This document shows, piece by piece, positions 15,183-21,922 of a stretch of DNA of 21,922 nucleotides. The stretch spans positions 1 through 21,922 of the forward strand of contig JBFFGE010000066.1 of assembly GCA_041557595.1 (NCBI GenBank), written 5' to 3'. The stretch comes from JAOTYV01 sp041557595 (GTDB lineage Bacteria; Pseudomonadota; Alphaproteobacteria; UBA8366). The translations under genes were made by a program, and so were the position numbers. Each line of letters opens with the position of its first letter. Position 1 is the first letter of the stretch. The notes beneath the pieces are model-generated. The model made no database searches. It saw only the letters and a list, made by a program, of their open reading frames with translations, and was not told the DNA's origin.

Positions 15183-16640
15183 ATGGTAAAAACCGGCGAT
15201 CAACACCTCGATCAACTGCGCGACGGCCGCGAGGTGTTCCTGCGCGGCGAGGGCGTTGCGGATGTGACCGACCACCGGGCATTCCGCAACTCGGTCGCGT
15301 CCGCCGCCGCGCTGTATGACGTCCAGGCCGCGCCGGAAAACGTGGAGTTGCTCACCTACGCATCGCCCGACACCGGCGGCCGGGTAAACCGGCAGTGGCT
15401 ACAGCCGGCGAATTACGAGGAATTGCTGACCCGGCGGCGCGCGCTGGAACGCTGGGCCGAGACGCATTACGGCTTCATGGGCCGGTCGCCGGATCACGTC
15501 GCGTCCTGCATCAGCGGCATGGCGATGGGGGCCGATTTGTTCGACGGCTACGACAAGAAGCGCGCCGGAGCGTTGCGCGACTATTACCGCTATGCCCGCG
15601 ACAACGATTTGTTCCTGACCTACGTCATCATCAACCCGCAAGCCGACCGGTCCAAGGCCGCGCATGAGCAGGCGGATGAATTCGTCGCCGCGGGCGCCGT
15701 CGACGAAGACGGCGAGGGGCTGACCGTTCGCGGCGCGAAGATGCTGGCGACGTCGAGCATCATGGCCAACGAGGTGTTCGTCACCTGCATTCAGCCGCTC
15801 CAACCGGGCGACGAAAAACATGCGCTGTCCTTCGCGGTGCCGATGAACATCAAGGGGCTCAAAATTCTGTCGCGTAAATCCTACGAGGAGGCGGCGCCGT
15901 CGGAGTTCGACAACCCCTTGTCGAGCCGCTTCGACGAGAACGACGCGGTTCTGTATTTCGATGACGTCAAGGTGCCCTGGGACCGGGTGTTCGTGAATCA
16001 GGATATCGAAATGACCCTGAAGCAGTTTCACGCGACCCCGGCGCATATTTTCCAGAACTACCAATGTCAGATTCGGCTGCTGGTGAAGATGCGGTTCCTT
16101 GCCGGACTGGCCCATCGCATCGCCGAAATAAACGGCACGCTAGGCTTCCCGCAGGTTCGTGAACAGCTCGGCCAGCTCTCCGCCAATGTCGGCCTCGTCG
16201 AGGGGCTGCTCTACGGCATGGAAGCGAAGGGACAAATGGCGGGCCGGTTCTACGTGCCCGACCGGCATTTGCTCTATTCGGCCCAGGTGCTGACGCAGCA
16301 GCTCTATCCGAATGTCGTCAACACGCTGCGCGAACTCGCCGGCGGCGGCATGATCATGCTGCCCTCGGGTGTCGAGGATTTTGCCAATCCGAAGCTCGCC
16401 GAGCTGATTCACAAGACGCAGAAATCGCCGGCCGCCGCGCCGGAAGAACGGGTCAAGTTCTTCAAGCTCGCCTGGGATGCGGTCGGATCGGAATTCGCCT
16501 CGCGGCACGTGCAGTACGAGATGTTTTACGCCGGCGCGTCCTTCGTCACGCGCGGCCATGCCTATCGGACGTTCGATTGGACGCAGGGCGCGGCGCTGGT
16601 CGAGCGTATGCTGGACAGTTATCCGACGCCACCGGAATGA
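15183..16640 (+). CDS. HpaB-family FADH2-dependent monooxygenase (4-hydroxyphenylacetate 3-hydroxylase-like)
   Basis: 485-aa protein of the HpaB/PvcC family, with an acyl-CoA-dehydrogenase-like fold and usual length. Members ortho-hydroxylate phenolic substrates with FADH2 from a separate reductase; 4-hydroxybutyryl-CoA dehydratases are distant relatives. Visible are HYGFMGRSPDHVASCISGM (95-113), VIINPQADRSK (148-158) and DVKVPWDRVFV. A C-terminal AGGGMIMLPSG loop is also present. In place of the Arg-Tyr-His set used by classical HpaB I read R101, H105 and Y147, so the substrate may differ. ATG 15183 follows GGAG by six bases. Between two UbiD genes, it probably hydroxylates the same aromatic compound (inference). 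No HpaC reductase is nearby. Confidence 0.9.
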   Translation: MVKTGDQHLDQLRDGREVFLRGEGVADVTDHRAFRNSVASAAALYDVQAAPENVELLTYASPDTGGRVNRQWLQPANYEELLTRRRALERWAETHYGFMGRSPDHVASCISGMAMGADLFDGYDKKRAGALRDYYRYARDNDLFLTYVIINPQADRSKAAHEQADEFVAAGAVDEDGEGLTVRGAKMLATSSIMANEVFVTCIQPLQPGDEKHALSFAVPMNIKGLKILSRKSYEEAAPSEFDNPLSSRFDENDAVLYFDDVKVPWDRVFVNQDIEMTLKQFHATPAHIFQNYQCQIRLLVKMRFLAGLAHRIAEINGTLGFPQVREQLGQLSANVGLVEGLLYGMEAKGQMAGRFYVPDRHLLYSAQVLTQQLYPNVVNTLRELAGGGMIMLPSGVEDFANPKLAELIHKTQKSPAAAPEERVKFFKLAWDAVGSEFASRHVQYEMFYAGASFVTRGHAYRTFDWTQGAALVERMLDSYPTPPE

Positions 16641-16675
16641 ACCAGGCGATAGAGTAACGAGAGCAAGGAACCATC

Positions 16676-17056
16676 TTGGCGATCACCAAGGAACACCGGG
16701 AATTCTTCGCACTCGACATGGAGACCGGCTGGGAGGTGCCGGCGGGTTATCCGGAGGGCATCCAGCAGAAGATCCTGTCCGGTAACCTCGACGAGGACGC
16801 CAAGCGCGGCAGCCGGACGCGGCTGCTCCGGTTCGAGCCGGGCGTCTACACCACCGAGGCCTTCGTCCACGATTATTGGGAGGAAGTCTTCCTCGTTTCA
16901 GGCGACCTGACCGTCGGCAATGACGCGAACGGCGACGGCGGCGAAACGTTTGCGCCGTTTACCTATGCCTGTCGTCCGCCGGGTACCTATCACGGTCCCT
17001 TCAAGTCGGAGGCCGGCTGCATGCTGCTGGAGACTCACTATTTCGATCCCGTATGA
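16676..17056 (+). CDS. Cupin domain protein
   Basis: 126-aa single-domain cupin. The two cupin motifs are represented by VHDYWEEVFLVSGDLTVG and RPPGTYHGPFKSEAGC. The motifs keep His and Glu candidates (H64, E68, H104 by my count), so metal binding is plausible. It may be a dioxygenase, isomerase or binding protein for an operon intermediate. The start is TTG 16676: AAGGA lies six bases upstream and homology covers the N-terminus; the first internal ATG would cut the family region. It lies 35 nt after the HpaB-like gene and 57 nt before the second UbiD gene. Confidence 0.82.
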   Translation: MAITKEHREFFALDMETGWEVPAGYPEGIQQKILSGNLDEDAKRGSRTRLLRFEPGVYTTEAFVHDYWEEVFLVSGDLTVGNDANGDGGETFAPFTYACRPPGTYHGPFKSEAGCMLLETHYFDPV

Positions 17057-17113
17057 CCGGGTTCGCCCGCGAAGAGCTGGAAACCACTTGTCGCGACTTG
17101 AGGTCCATCGAAC

Positions 17114-18784
17114 ATGAAAACGCCCGACTTGAAGACCCTGAAGGCTTATCTGGGGAACGGCTTGAAAAAGGGTGACGGTTACCCCGATCTGCATCATCAC
17201 ATCCTGGCCTTGGCGGAACACGGACGGCTGGTAGTCGTTGACCGGCCGATCAACAAGGATACGGAGATGCACCCGCTGGTGCGCTGGCAGTTCCGGGGCG
17301 GCTTCAAGGAGTCCGACCGCATGGCGTTCCTGTTCATCAACCCGACCGACGCGAAGGGAAACTCTTATGACGGTTGGGTGCTGGTCGCCGGATTGGCCGG
17401 CAATCAGGCGATCTACAGCATCGGCATGGGGGCGCCCGTCGAGCGGATCGGCGAAAAATGGCTGCACGCGATTTCCAATCCGATTGCGCCGGAAATCGTC
17501 GACGATCCGCTGTGCCAGGAAATCGTCCAGACCGGCGAGGAGTTGTCCGCACCGGGCGGTGGGCTCGGCGCAATTCCGGTGCCGATATCGACGCCGGGAT
17601 GGGACTGCGCGCCGTTCCTGTCAGCCGGCCACTTCATCACCCGCGATCCCGATACGGGTATCCCCAATCTCGGCAACTATCGCGGCCAGTTGAAAGGCCC
17701 GCGCCGGCTCGGCATGAATCCGTCGGTCGAGCAGCGCGCCGGGATCTATCTGCACTGGCTCAAATACAAGGAGCGCGGCGAACGGATGCCCACGGCGGTG
17801 GTTGTCGGCGCGCCGCCGGCGGTTTCGTTTACCTCGGTGCAGAAGTTGCCGGAGGATATGGACGAAATTACCGTGGCGGGCGGCTTGGTCGGGGCGCCGA
17901 TCCGGATGGCGCGCGCGAAGACGGTCGACCTGCTGGTGCCGGCCGAGGCCGAATACGTCATCGAAGGCTTTATCGAGACAGATTACCTGGAACCGGAGGC
18001 GCCGTTCGGGGAATCGCATGGCTATGTGAACCTACAGGAGTTCAACGCGGTGATGGAGGTGACCGCGATGACGCGCCGGCGTAATCCGGTTCTGACGTCG
18101 TTTATCAGCCAGGTGACGCCGAGCGAATCGAGCACCATCAAGCGGGTCGCCTACGAACCGCTGTTCCTGCAGCACCTCCAGGGCACCCTGGGCATTCGTG
18201 CGGTGAAACGGGTGCACATGCATGAACCGCTGACCAGCGTCGTCGCCCTCGTGGTCATTCAGATGGCGCGCAACACCTCCGAGACCGAAATCTGGCGGGC
18301 GCTGTACGGCGCATCCGCGCTGCATCGCTTTGCCGGCAAGTGGGTCATTGCGGTGGATGAAGATATCGACCCGGAGAACAGCGACGCCGTATTCTGGGCC
18401 GCCTGTTACCGCTGCCAGCCGCAATACGATCTGCGGGTGCTCGACCGCAAGGACCCGGGCCACGGCCCGCGCGGGCCCCGCGACGGCGGCGAAAGCGCGG
18501 CCGTCCTGATCAACGCCACGCTGCGCGGCGATTATCCGCCGGTCGCGTTGCCCAAGCGGGAATACATGGAGCGCGCGCGCGCGATATGGGACGAGATCGG
18601 CCTGCCGCCGTTCGAGCCCCAGACGCCGTGGCACGGGTATTCCCTCGGCGACTGGTCGGAGACTTTCGGATCCTTCGCCGCTATGGCGGTCGAAGGCGAG
18701 GGGTTCAAGGTCGGCGACATCGTCGCCCAGCAACGGCGATCGGATGTCGAGATGAACGACCCCGTGATCGAAGAAAAAGAGTGA
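17114..18784 (+). CDS. UbiD-family decarboxylase, second copy, divergent
   Basis: 556-aa UbiD-family protein, about 85 residues longer than the first copy and not a recent duplicate of it. The N-terminal extension contains LVVVDRPINKDTEMHPLVRW, as in UbiD-type aromatic acid decarboxylases. By spacing, N185, R190 (NLGNYRGQLKGP), E251 (MDEITVAGGL), E295 and E300 (PEAPFGESHGY) match the metal/catalytic set. The position of the metal-ligand His (H178 in the first copy) holds R208 in VEQRAGIYLHW; a nearby H214 could substitute. The two copies may form a heteromer, as in multi-subunit UbiD carboxylases, or act on successive intermediates (inference). GAGG lies ten bases before ATG 17114. Confidence 0.92.
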   Translation: MKTPDLKTLKAYLGNGLKKGDGYPDLHHHILALAEHGRLVVVDRPINKDTEMHPLVRWQFRGGFKESDRMAFLFINPTDAKGNSYDGWVLVAGLAGNQAIYSIGMGAPVERIGEKWLHAISNPIAPEIVDDPLCQEIVQTGEELSAPGGGLGAIPVPISTPGWDCAPFLSAGHFITRDPDTGIPNLGNYRGQLKGPRRLGMNPSVEQRAGIYLHWLKYKERGERMPTAVVVGAPPAVSFTSVQKLPEDMDEITVAGGLVGAPIRMARAKTVDLLVPAEAEYVIEGFIETDYLEPEAPFGESHGYVNLQEFNAVMEVTAMTRRRNPVLTSFISQVTPSESSTIKRVAYEPLFLQHLQGTLGIRAVKRVHMHEPLTSVVALVVIQMARNTSETEIWRALYGASALHRFAGKWVIAVDEDIDPENSDAVFWAACYRCQPQYDLRVLDRKDPGHGPRGPRDGGESAAVLINATLRGDYPPVALPKREYMERARAIWDEIGLPPFEPQTPWHGYSLGDWSETFGSFAAMAVEGEGFKVGDIVAQQRRSDVEMNDPVIEEKE

Positions 18785-18787
18785 CGC

Positions 18788-19483
18788 ATGTCTGAATTGG
18801 AACTCTCGCTCACCGTGCACCGGCACGGCGCGGCGTCGCCGCTGCCCGTCACGGTCACCGATCTGGTGGTCGCGGGGTGGACCGGGTGCGACGCGGCCGA
18901 GCGCGACAAGCACATTGCCGAGTTGGAGGCGCTCGGCATGGCGCGCCCGGCGAGCACACCGATATTCTATCGGGCATCGGCGCGCCGGTTGACCACCGGC
19001 GACCGCATCGAGGTGTGCGGGCCCGACAGCAGCGGGGAAGCGGAGTTCATCCTGTTGGCCGACAACGGGCGATTGCTGGTCGGCACCGCGTCGGACCATA
19101 CGGACCGCAAGGTGGAAACCTACAACGTCACGGTCTCGAAACAAATGTGCGATAAGCCGGTGGCGGCCGAGCTATGGGATTTCGAGGATGTCGCCGATCA
19201 TTGGGATCGGTTAATTCTGCGGTCGCATGCCTGGATCGACGGAAGCCGGATTCTGTACCAGGAGGGGGCGGTGAGCCGAATGCTGTCGCCGCCCGACCTC
19301 ATCTCGGACTATACCCGCGGCGAGAGCCGTTTGCCGGACGGCACGGCGATGCTGGGCGGCACGCTGGCGGTGGAAGGCGGGATACGCCCCGCCGCGCGTT
19401 TCGAATTCGAGTTGGAGGATCCGGTGCTTGGCCGGCGCATCGGCCATGGCTACGACATAACGACGCTGCCGAATCGCGGCTGA
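18788..19483 (+). CDS. DUF2848 family protein
   Basis: 231-aa cytoplasmic protein of the DUF2848 family. Landmarks are LVVAGWTGCDAAERDKHIAE (27-46), PIFYRASARRLTTGD, VGTASDHTDRKVETYNVTVS, WDRLILRSH and the C-terminal GRRIGHGYDITTLP. The function is uncharacterised. The charged HTDRKVE segment, and the general arrangement, recall fumarylacetoacetate-hydrolase-like enzymes, but I would not assign that. It starts 3 nt after the second UbiD stop, so it is certainly co-translated in the operon, probably acting on a ring-derived acid (inference). Confidence 0.88.
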   Translation: MSELELSLTVHRHGAASPLPVTVTDLVVAGWTGCDAAERDKHIAELEALGMARPASTPIFYRASARRLTTGDRIEVCGPDSSGEAEFILLADNGRLLVGTASDHTDRKVETYNVTVSKQMCDKPVAAELWDFEDVADHWDRLILRSHAWIDGSRILYQEGAVSRMLSPPDLISDYTRGESRLPDGTAMLGGTLAVEGGIRPAARFEFELEDPVLGRRIGHGYDITTLPNRG

Positions 19484-19497
19484 TCGCGAGCCGTCGT

Positions 19498-19722
19498 TCA
19501 ATACAGCGACATTTCCTCGTTCGGCACGATGTCCGTCACCATGTCGTCGTCGGCGAGCGTCTCCGCCAAATCCGCCGGACCGACTACGCCGTAGACGATC
19601 TCGGACTCGCCGAGCGGCACCGGCCGGTAGGTCGTATCGACGGTGCAGCCGAGCGGAGCCAACTTCGCGCGCAATTGGTCCGGCTTGATCTCGGCGCCGG
19701 TGGTGACGAGCCATTTCTTCAC
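19498..19722 (-). CDS. Standalone I9-propeptide-like protein, putative subtilase inhibitor/chaperone
   Basis: 74-aa protein encoded 13 nt downstream of the subtilase gene on the same strand. Its pattern of beta (KWLVTTG, 3-9), alpha (KPDQLRAKLAPLG, 13-25), beta (CTVDTTYRPV), beta (EIVYGVVGP, 41-49), alpha (ADLAETLADDD, 50-60) and beta (MVTDIVPNEEM) is that of the peptidase inhibitor I9 fold, the propeptide of subtilisins. Free I9 proteins such as yeast IB2 and Pleurotus POIA1 inhibit subtilases. No signal peptide is present. The start is GTG 19722; AAGGA, which overlaps the protease stop, lies ten bases upstream. The family call is from pattern only. The role as inhibitor or folding helper of the adjacent protease is inference. 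Confidence 0.68.
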   Translation of the reverse strand: MKKWLVTTGAEIKPDQLRAKLAPLGCTVDTTYRPVPLGESEIVYGVVGPADLAETLADDDMVTDIVPNEEMSLY

Positions 19723-19735
19723 GGGGCGTCGATCC

Positions 19736-21145
19736 TTAAACCATCATGATCTGGCTATTGGACAGAATATTGTAGCTGGCCGCGGCGTTGACAATACCGT
19801 GGCCGTGATCGTGGTCGAAGCCGATCGGGCCGATCGACATCGCACCGGCAATCAGCGCGTCCTTCAATTGTGGCGCGGTCAAGTCCGGGAAGGCGCAGAG
19901 CAGCAACGCCGCCACGCCAGCCGCGACCGGTGTCGCCGCCGATGTGCCGTTGTCATAGGGCTGCGCGAAGCCGCCCGGGCGGCCGGGGCCGAAATTGCCG
20001 AACAGATGGGTGTAGGAGGAAATGTCCGGCTTGTCGGCGGCGAACATGCCGGGCCCCTGCGAGGAATATCCGACCCGTTGATGATGTGCGTTGACGGCGG
20101 CGACGGTGATGACCTCATCCAGGCTGTTGGAGGCGTGGATCGACCGTTCCGGCCCGATACCGCTGCTGTGGCAATTGCCGCTCGGGCATTCCCGGCCGCA
20201 ATTGCCCGCCGCGAAGAAGGCCGCCGCGCCGGAGGCGATGACTTCGAGGACCTTGCGATGCTGCACATGGTTGCGGTCCCAGATCGGATGACGCGGCGCT
20301 TCCGCCTGCGGCGGCACGCCGGTGAAGCCGTAGCTGTTGTTGGTGAGGTGCGGCGTGCCGTCCTGGCGGCGCTGCTCGAGCACCAGTTGAAACATCTGCA
20401 GCATGCCGCCGGAATCGGGGATGCCGAGAAAGGGATAATCGTAAATCTGCGCGGCGGGAGCGGCGACCAGAATGTCGGCGGCGCACATCGAGCCGTGGCT
20501 GGTAATCGGCGCCGCGCCCGGCGGCCGGATCTGCGACAGATCGGATCCGCCGATGACAGGATAGACGTCGCCGTTGACCCCTTCGTCGATGATGCCGACG
20601 ACGATATTCTGCCCATGGAATCCGTCCTCCCAAACCGTCCGGACGCCGAGCCGCTTGCGAATCGTCGCGATGTCGACGCCGTCGCGAAACGGCCGGCAGT
20701 CGAGGCCGCCCCGGCTGCTCGGCCAGCCGAACAGGGTTTCGATATCGGTCGGCGGCGGCGTATCGCCATCGCCGTTCCCGAACAGTTTCATTATTGCGTT
20801 CGGCCAGACCGTTGCCACGTCCTCGTGCTTCGCCAGCTTGTCGAGATTGCTGTGATCGACATGGGCGCAAATGACGTGGGTGTTCGACGGCACGTCCGCA
20901 TTGACGCTGGGCGCGGCGAAGTCCGCGAAGCCGAGGCCCGCCACGGATTTTGCCGAAGAGTCCTTGGTGAACATCGGGACCGGAGCGAAATCGCCCTGAA
21001 TGTCCAAACCCAGCTTGGCGAGGTTCTTGCCAAGCGCCTCCGACTGTGTCGTCGATTCGACCTCCGAGCCCATGGCGGATCGGTGCATGGCGAAGGAGTC
21101 GGCTTGCTTGCCGGCGATCTCTATCAGGACGCTGATTTTGGACAT
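19736..21145 (-). CDS. Subtilisin-like serine protease (S8 family)
   Basis: 469-aa subtilase. The catalytic triad by motif is D187 in NIVVGIIDEGVNG, H217 in TSHGSMCAADI and S402 in DNGTSAATPVAAG, with oxyanion N315 in FFAAGNCG. All three motifs deviate from the classical DTG, HGTHVAG and GTSMATP. The first 125 residues precede the catalytic domain and end in HVDHSNLDKLAKHEDVATVW, which reads like the last helix and strand of an I9 prodomain. No signal peptide is seen, so it is cytoplasmic or leaves by another route. Cysteines C316, C320 and C325 cluster after the oxyanion Asn. ATG 21145 has AAGGAG eight bases upstream. A second, free I9-like protein follows. Confidence 0.9.
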   Translation of the reverse strand: MSKISVLIEIAGKQADSFAMHRSAMGSEVESTTQSEALGKNLAKLGLDIQGDFAPVPMFTKDSSAKSVAGLGFADFAAPSVNADVPSNTHVICAHVDHSNLDKLAKHEDVATVWPNAIMKLFGNGDGDTPPPTDIETLFGWPSSRGGLDCRPFRDGVDIATIRKRLGVRTVWEDGFHGQNIVVGIIDEGVNGDVYPVIGGSDLSQIRPPGAAPITSHGSMCAADILVAAPAAQIYDYPFLGIPDSGGMLQMFQLVLEQRRQDGTPHLTNNSYGFTGVPPQAEAPRHPIWDRNHVQHRKVLEVIASGAAAFFAAGNCGRECPSGNCHSSGIGPERSIHASNSLDEVITVAAVNAHHQRVGYSSQGPGMFAADKPDISSYTHLFGNFGPGRPGGFAQPYDNGTSAATPVAAGVAALLLCAFPDLTAPQLKDALIAGAMSIGPIGFDHDHGHGIVNAAASYNILSNSQIMMV

Positions 21146-21323
21146 CTCGAAATCTCCTTGCTGGAAAATACTCCTATATCGTGAAATCTTGACCTCAATA
21201 TGTCGTTAATGTGCGGATTTGCCCCCAATGCATCACATGTCTTGACGGCGTCCCGCATCGCTGGTCTTTCTGATGCGCCATGCCGGGACGGCCGGGTAAG
21301 CGCGATTCAGGGGGTGAGGGCAG

Positions 21324-21922
21324 GTGACAGGCGACATTCGCTTTGACGTCTCGCACGGCGTCGCCGTGGTCACGCTGGACCGGCCTGCGGCGCTGAATGC
21401 GCTGACGCTGGGAATGATCCGCGCGCTTCATCCGATGCTGGATGACTGGGCTGTCGACCCGGCGGTGCGGGCGGTGGTCGTGCGCGGGGCGGGAGACAAG
21501 GCGTTCTGCGCGGGCGGCGATATCCGCGCGCTCTATGACGGCCGCGGCGGCGCGGTGACGGCCGACTTCTTTCGCGAGGAATACCGGCTCAACCGGCGCA
21601 TCTACCACTACCCGAAACCCTATATCGCCCTGATGGACGGGATCACCATGGGCGGCGGCGTCGGCTTGTCGGTGCATGGCCGCCACCGCGTCCTGAGCGA
21701 GGCGACGATGTTTGCCATGCCGGAAACCGGGATCGGCCTGTTCCCCGATGTCGGCGGATCCTATTTTCTGCCGCACTTGCCGGGCAAGAACGGGATGTAT
21801 CTGGCGCTGACGGGCAGCCGCTTGCGGGCGGCCGATTGCCTCTATGCGGGCATCGGCGACGCCTATGTGCCAGTGGATCGCCATGACGCGGTGATCGACG
21901 TGCTGCGGGACGACGCAGACCC
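21324..21922 (+). CDS. 3-hydroxyisobutyryl-CoA hydrolase / enoyl-CoA hydratase-family protein (3' end outside window)
   Basis: The first 199 codons of a crotonase-fold enzyme, cut by the window edge. VVTLDRPAALNALTLGM and AFCAGGDIRALYDG are general crotonase motifs. MGGGVGLSVHGRHRV plus MPETGIGLFPDVGGSYFL is the signature of the HIBCH branch, which hydrolyses 3-hydroxyisobutyryl-CoA in valine breakdown. The start is GTG 21324 with GAGGG three bases upstream and GGGGG nine upstream. No ATG alternative gives the N-terminal motif. Upstream 21146-21323 is the divergent promoter space shared with the protease. Full length would be about 350 aa if intact; this cannot be seen. Confidence 0.9.
   Translation, partial: MTGDIRFDVSHGVAVVTLDRPAALNALTLGMIRALHPMLDDWAVDPAVRAVVVRGAGDKAFCAGGDIRALYDGRGGAVTADFFREEYRLNRRIYHYPKPYIALMDGITMGGGVGLSVHGRHRVLSEATMFAMPETGIGLFPDVGGSYFLPHLPGKNGMYLALTGSRLRAADCLYAGIGDAYVPVDRHDAVIDVLRDDAD

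Noticed and set aside
18032..19144. 370-aa minus-strand frame across the end of the second UbiD gene and DUF2848
   Set aside because: It crosses two plus-strand genes that have family motifs; no motif in the frame itself.
19643..21184. 513-aa plus-strand frame opposite the subtilase
   Set aside because: It is antisense to a gene with intact catalytic motifs and contains no recognisable domain.
21195..21884. 229-aa minus-strand frame at the window end
   Set aside because: It is antisense to the HIBCH-like gene, whose crotonase motifs are clear on the plus strand.

Overview
The window looks like a piece of a GC-rich alphaproteobacterial chromosome, most likely a free-living Rhodospirillales-type organism. 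This is inferred from base and codon composition, from the gene families (isobutyryl-CoA dehydrogenase, twin UbiD decarboxylases, DUF2848, YHS and CYTH proteins) and from the layout. I see no rRNA, tRNA, insertion sequence, phage gene, CRISPR array or replication origin.

Layout. (1) 137-2649, minus: an O-acetylhomoserine sulfhydrylase followed by a class V PLP enzyme, a two-gene sulfur/amino-acid unit. A small SAM-dependent methyltransferase is divergent at 2843-3499. (2) 3563-7829, minus: six closely spaced genes read GerW/YtfJ-like protein, DUF2953 membrane protein, unknown 95-aa protein, periplasmic adaptor, FtsX/MacB-type permease and ATPase. The permease and the flanking non-coding DNA are visibly lower in GC than the rest. 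(3) 8166-13535: mostly single genes. These are an acyl-CoA dehydrogenase, a secreted YHS protein, a CYTH phosphohydrolase-type protein, a secreted Asp-box beta-propeller, an exported MsrA and a secreted protein of unknown family. The YHS and propeller genes share a 53-bp upstream element at the same distance from their starts. (4) 13740-19483, plus: a five-gene operon of UbiD-family decarboxylase, HpaB-family flavin monooxygenase, cupin, second UbiD-family decarboxylase and DUF2848. In front of it lie a TTGACA -35 box and a perfect 6-5-6 palindrome that looks like an operator. (5) 19498-21145, minus: a subtilase followed by a separate 74-aa protein that reads like a free I9 propeptide/inhibitor. 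(6) 21324 to the window edge: the N-terminal part of a 3-hydroxyisobutyryl-CoA hydrolase.

How the genes fit together. The UbiD operon plausibly hydroxylates and (de)carboxylates an aromatic or heteroaromatic acid. The prenyl-FMN synthase (UbiX) and flavin reductase (HpaC) it would need are not in the window. The acyl-CoA dehydrogenase and the hydrolase at the end both suit valine catabolism but lie 12 kb apart. The least familiar assemblies are the GerW-DUF2953-ABC exporter run, the protease with a detached propeptide, and the twin-UbiD operon.
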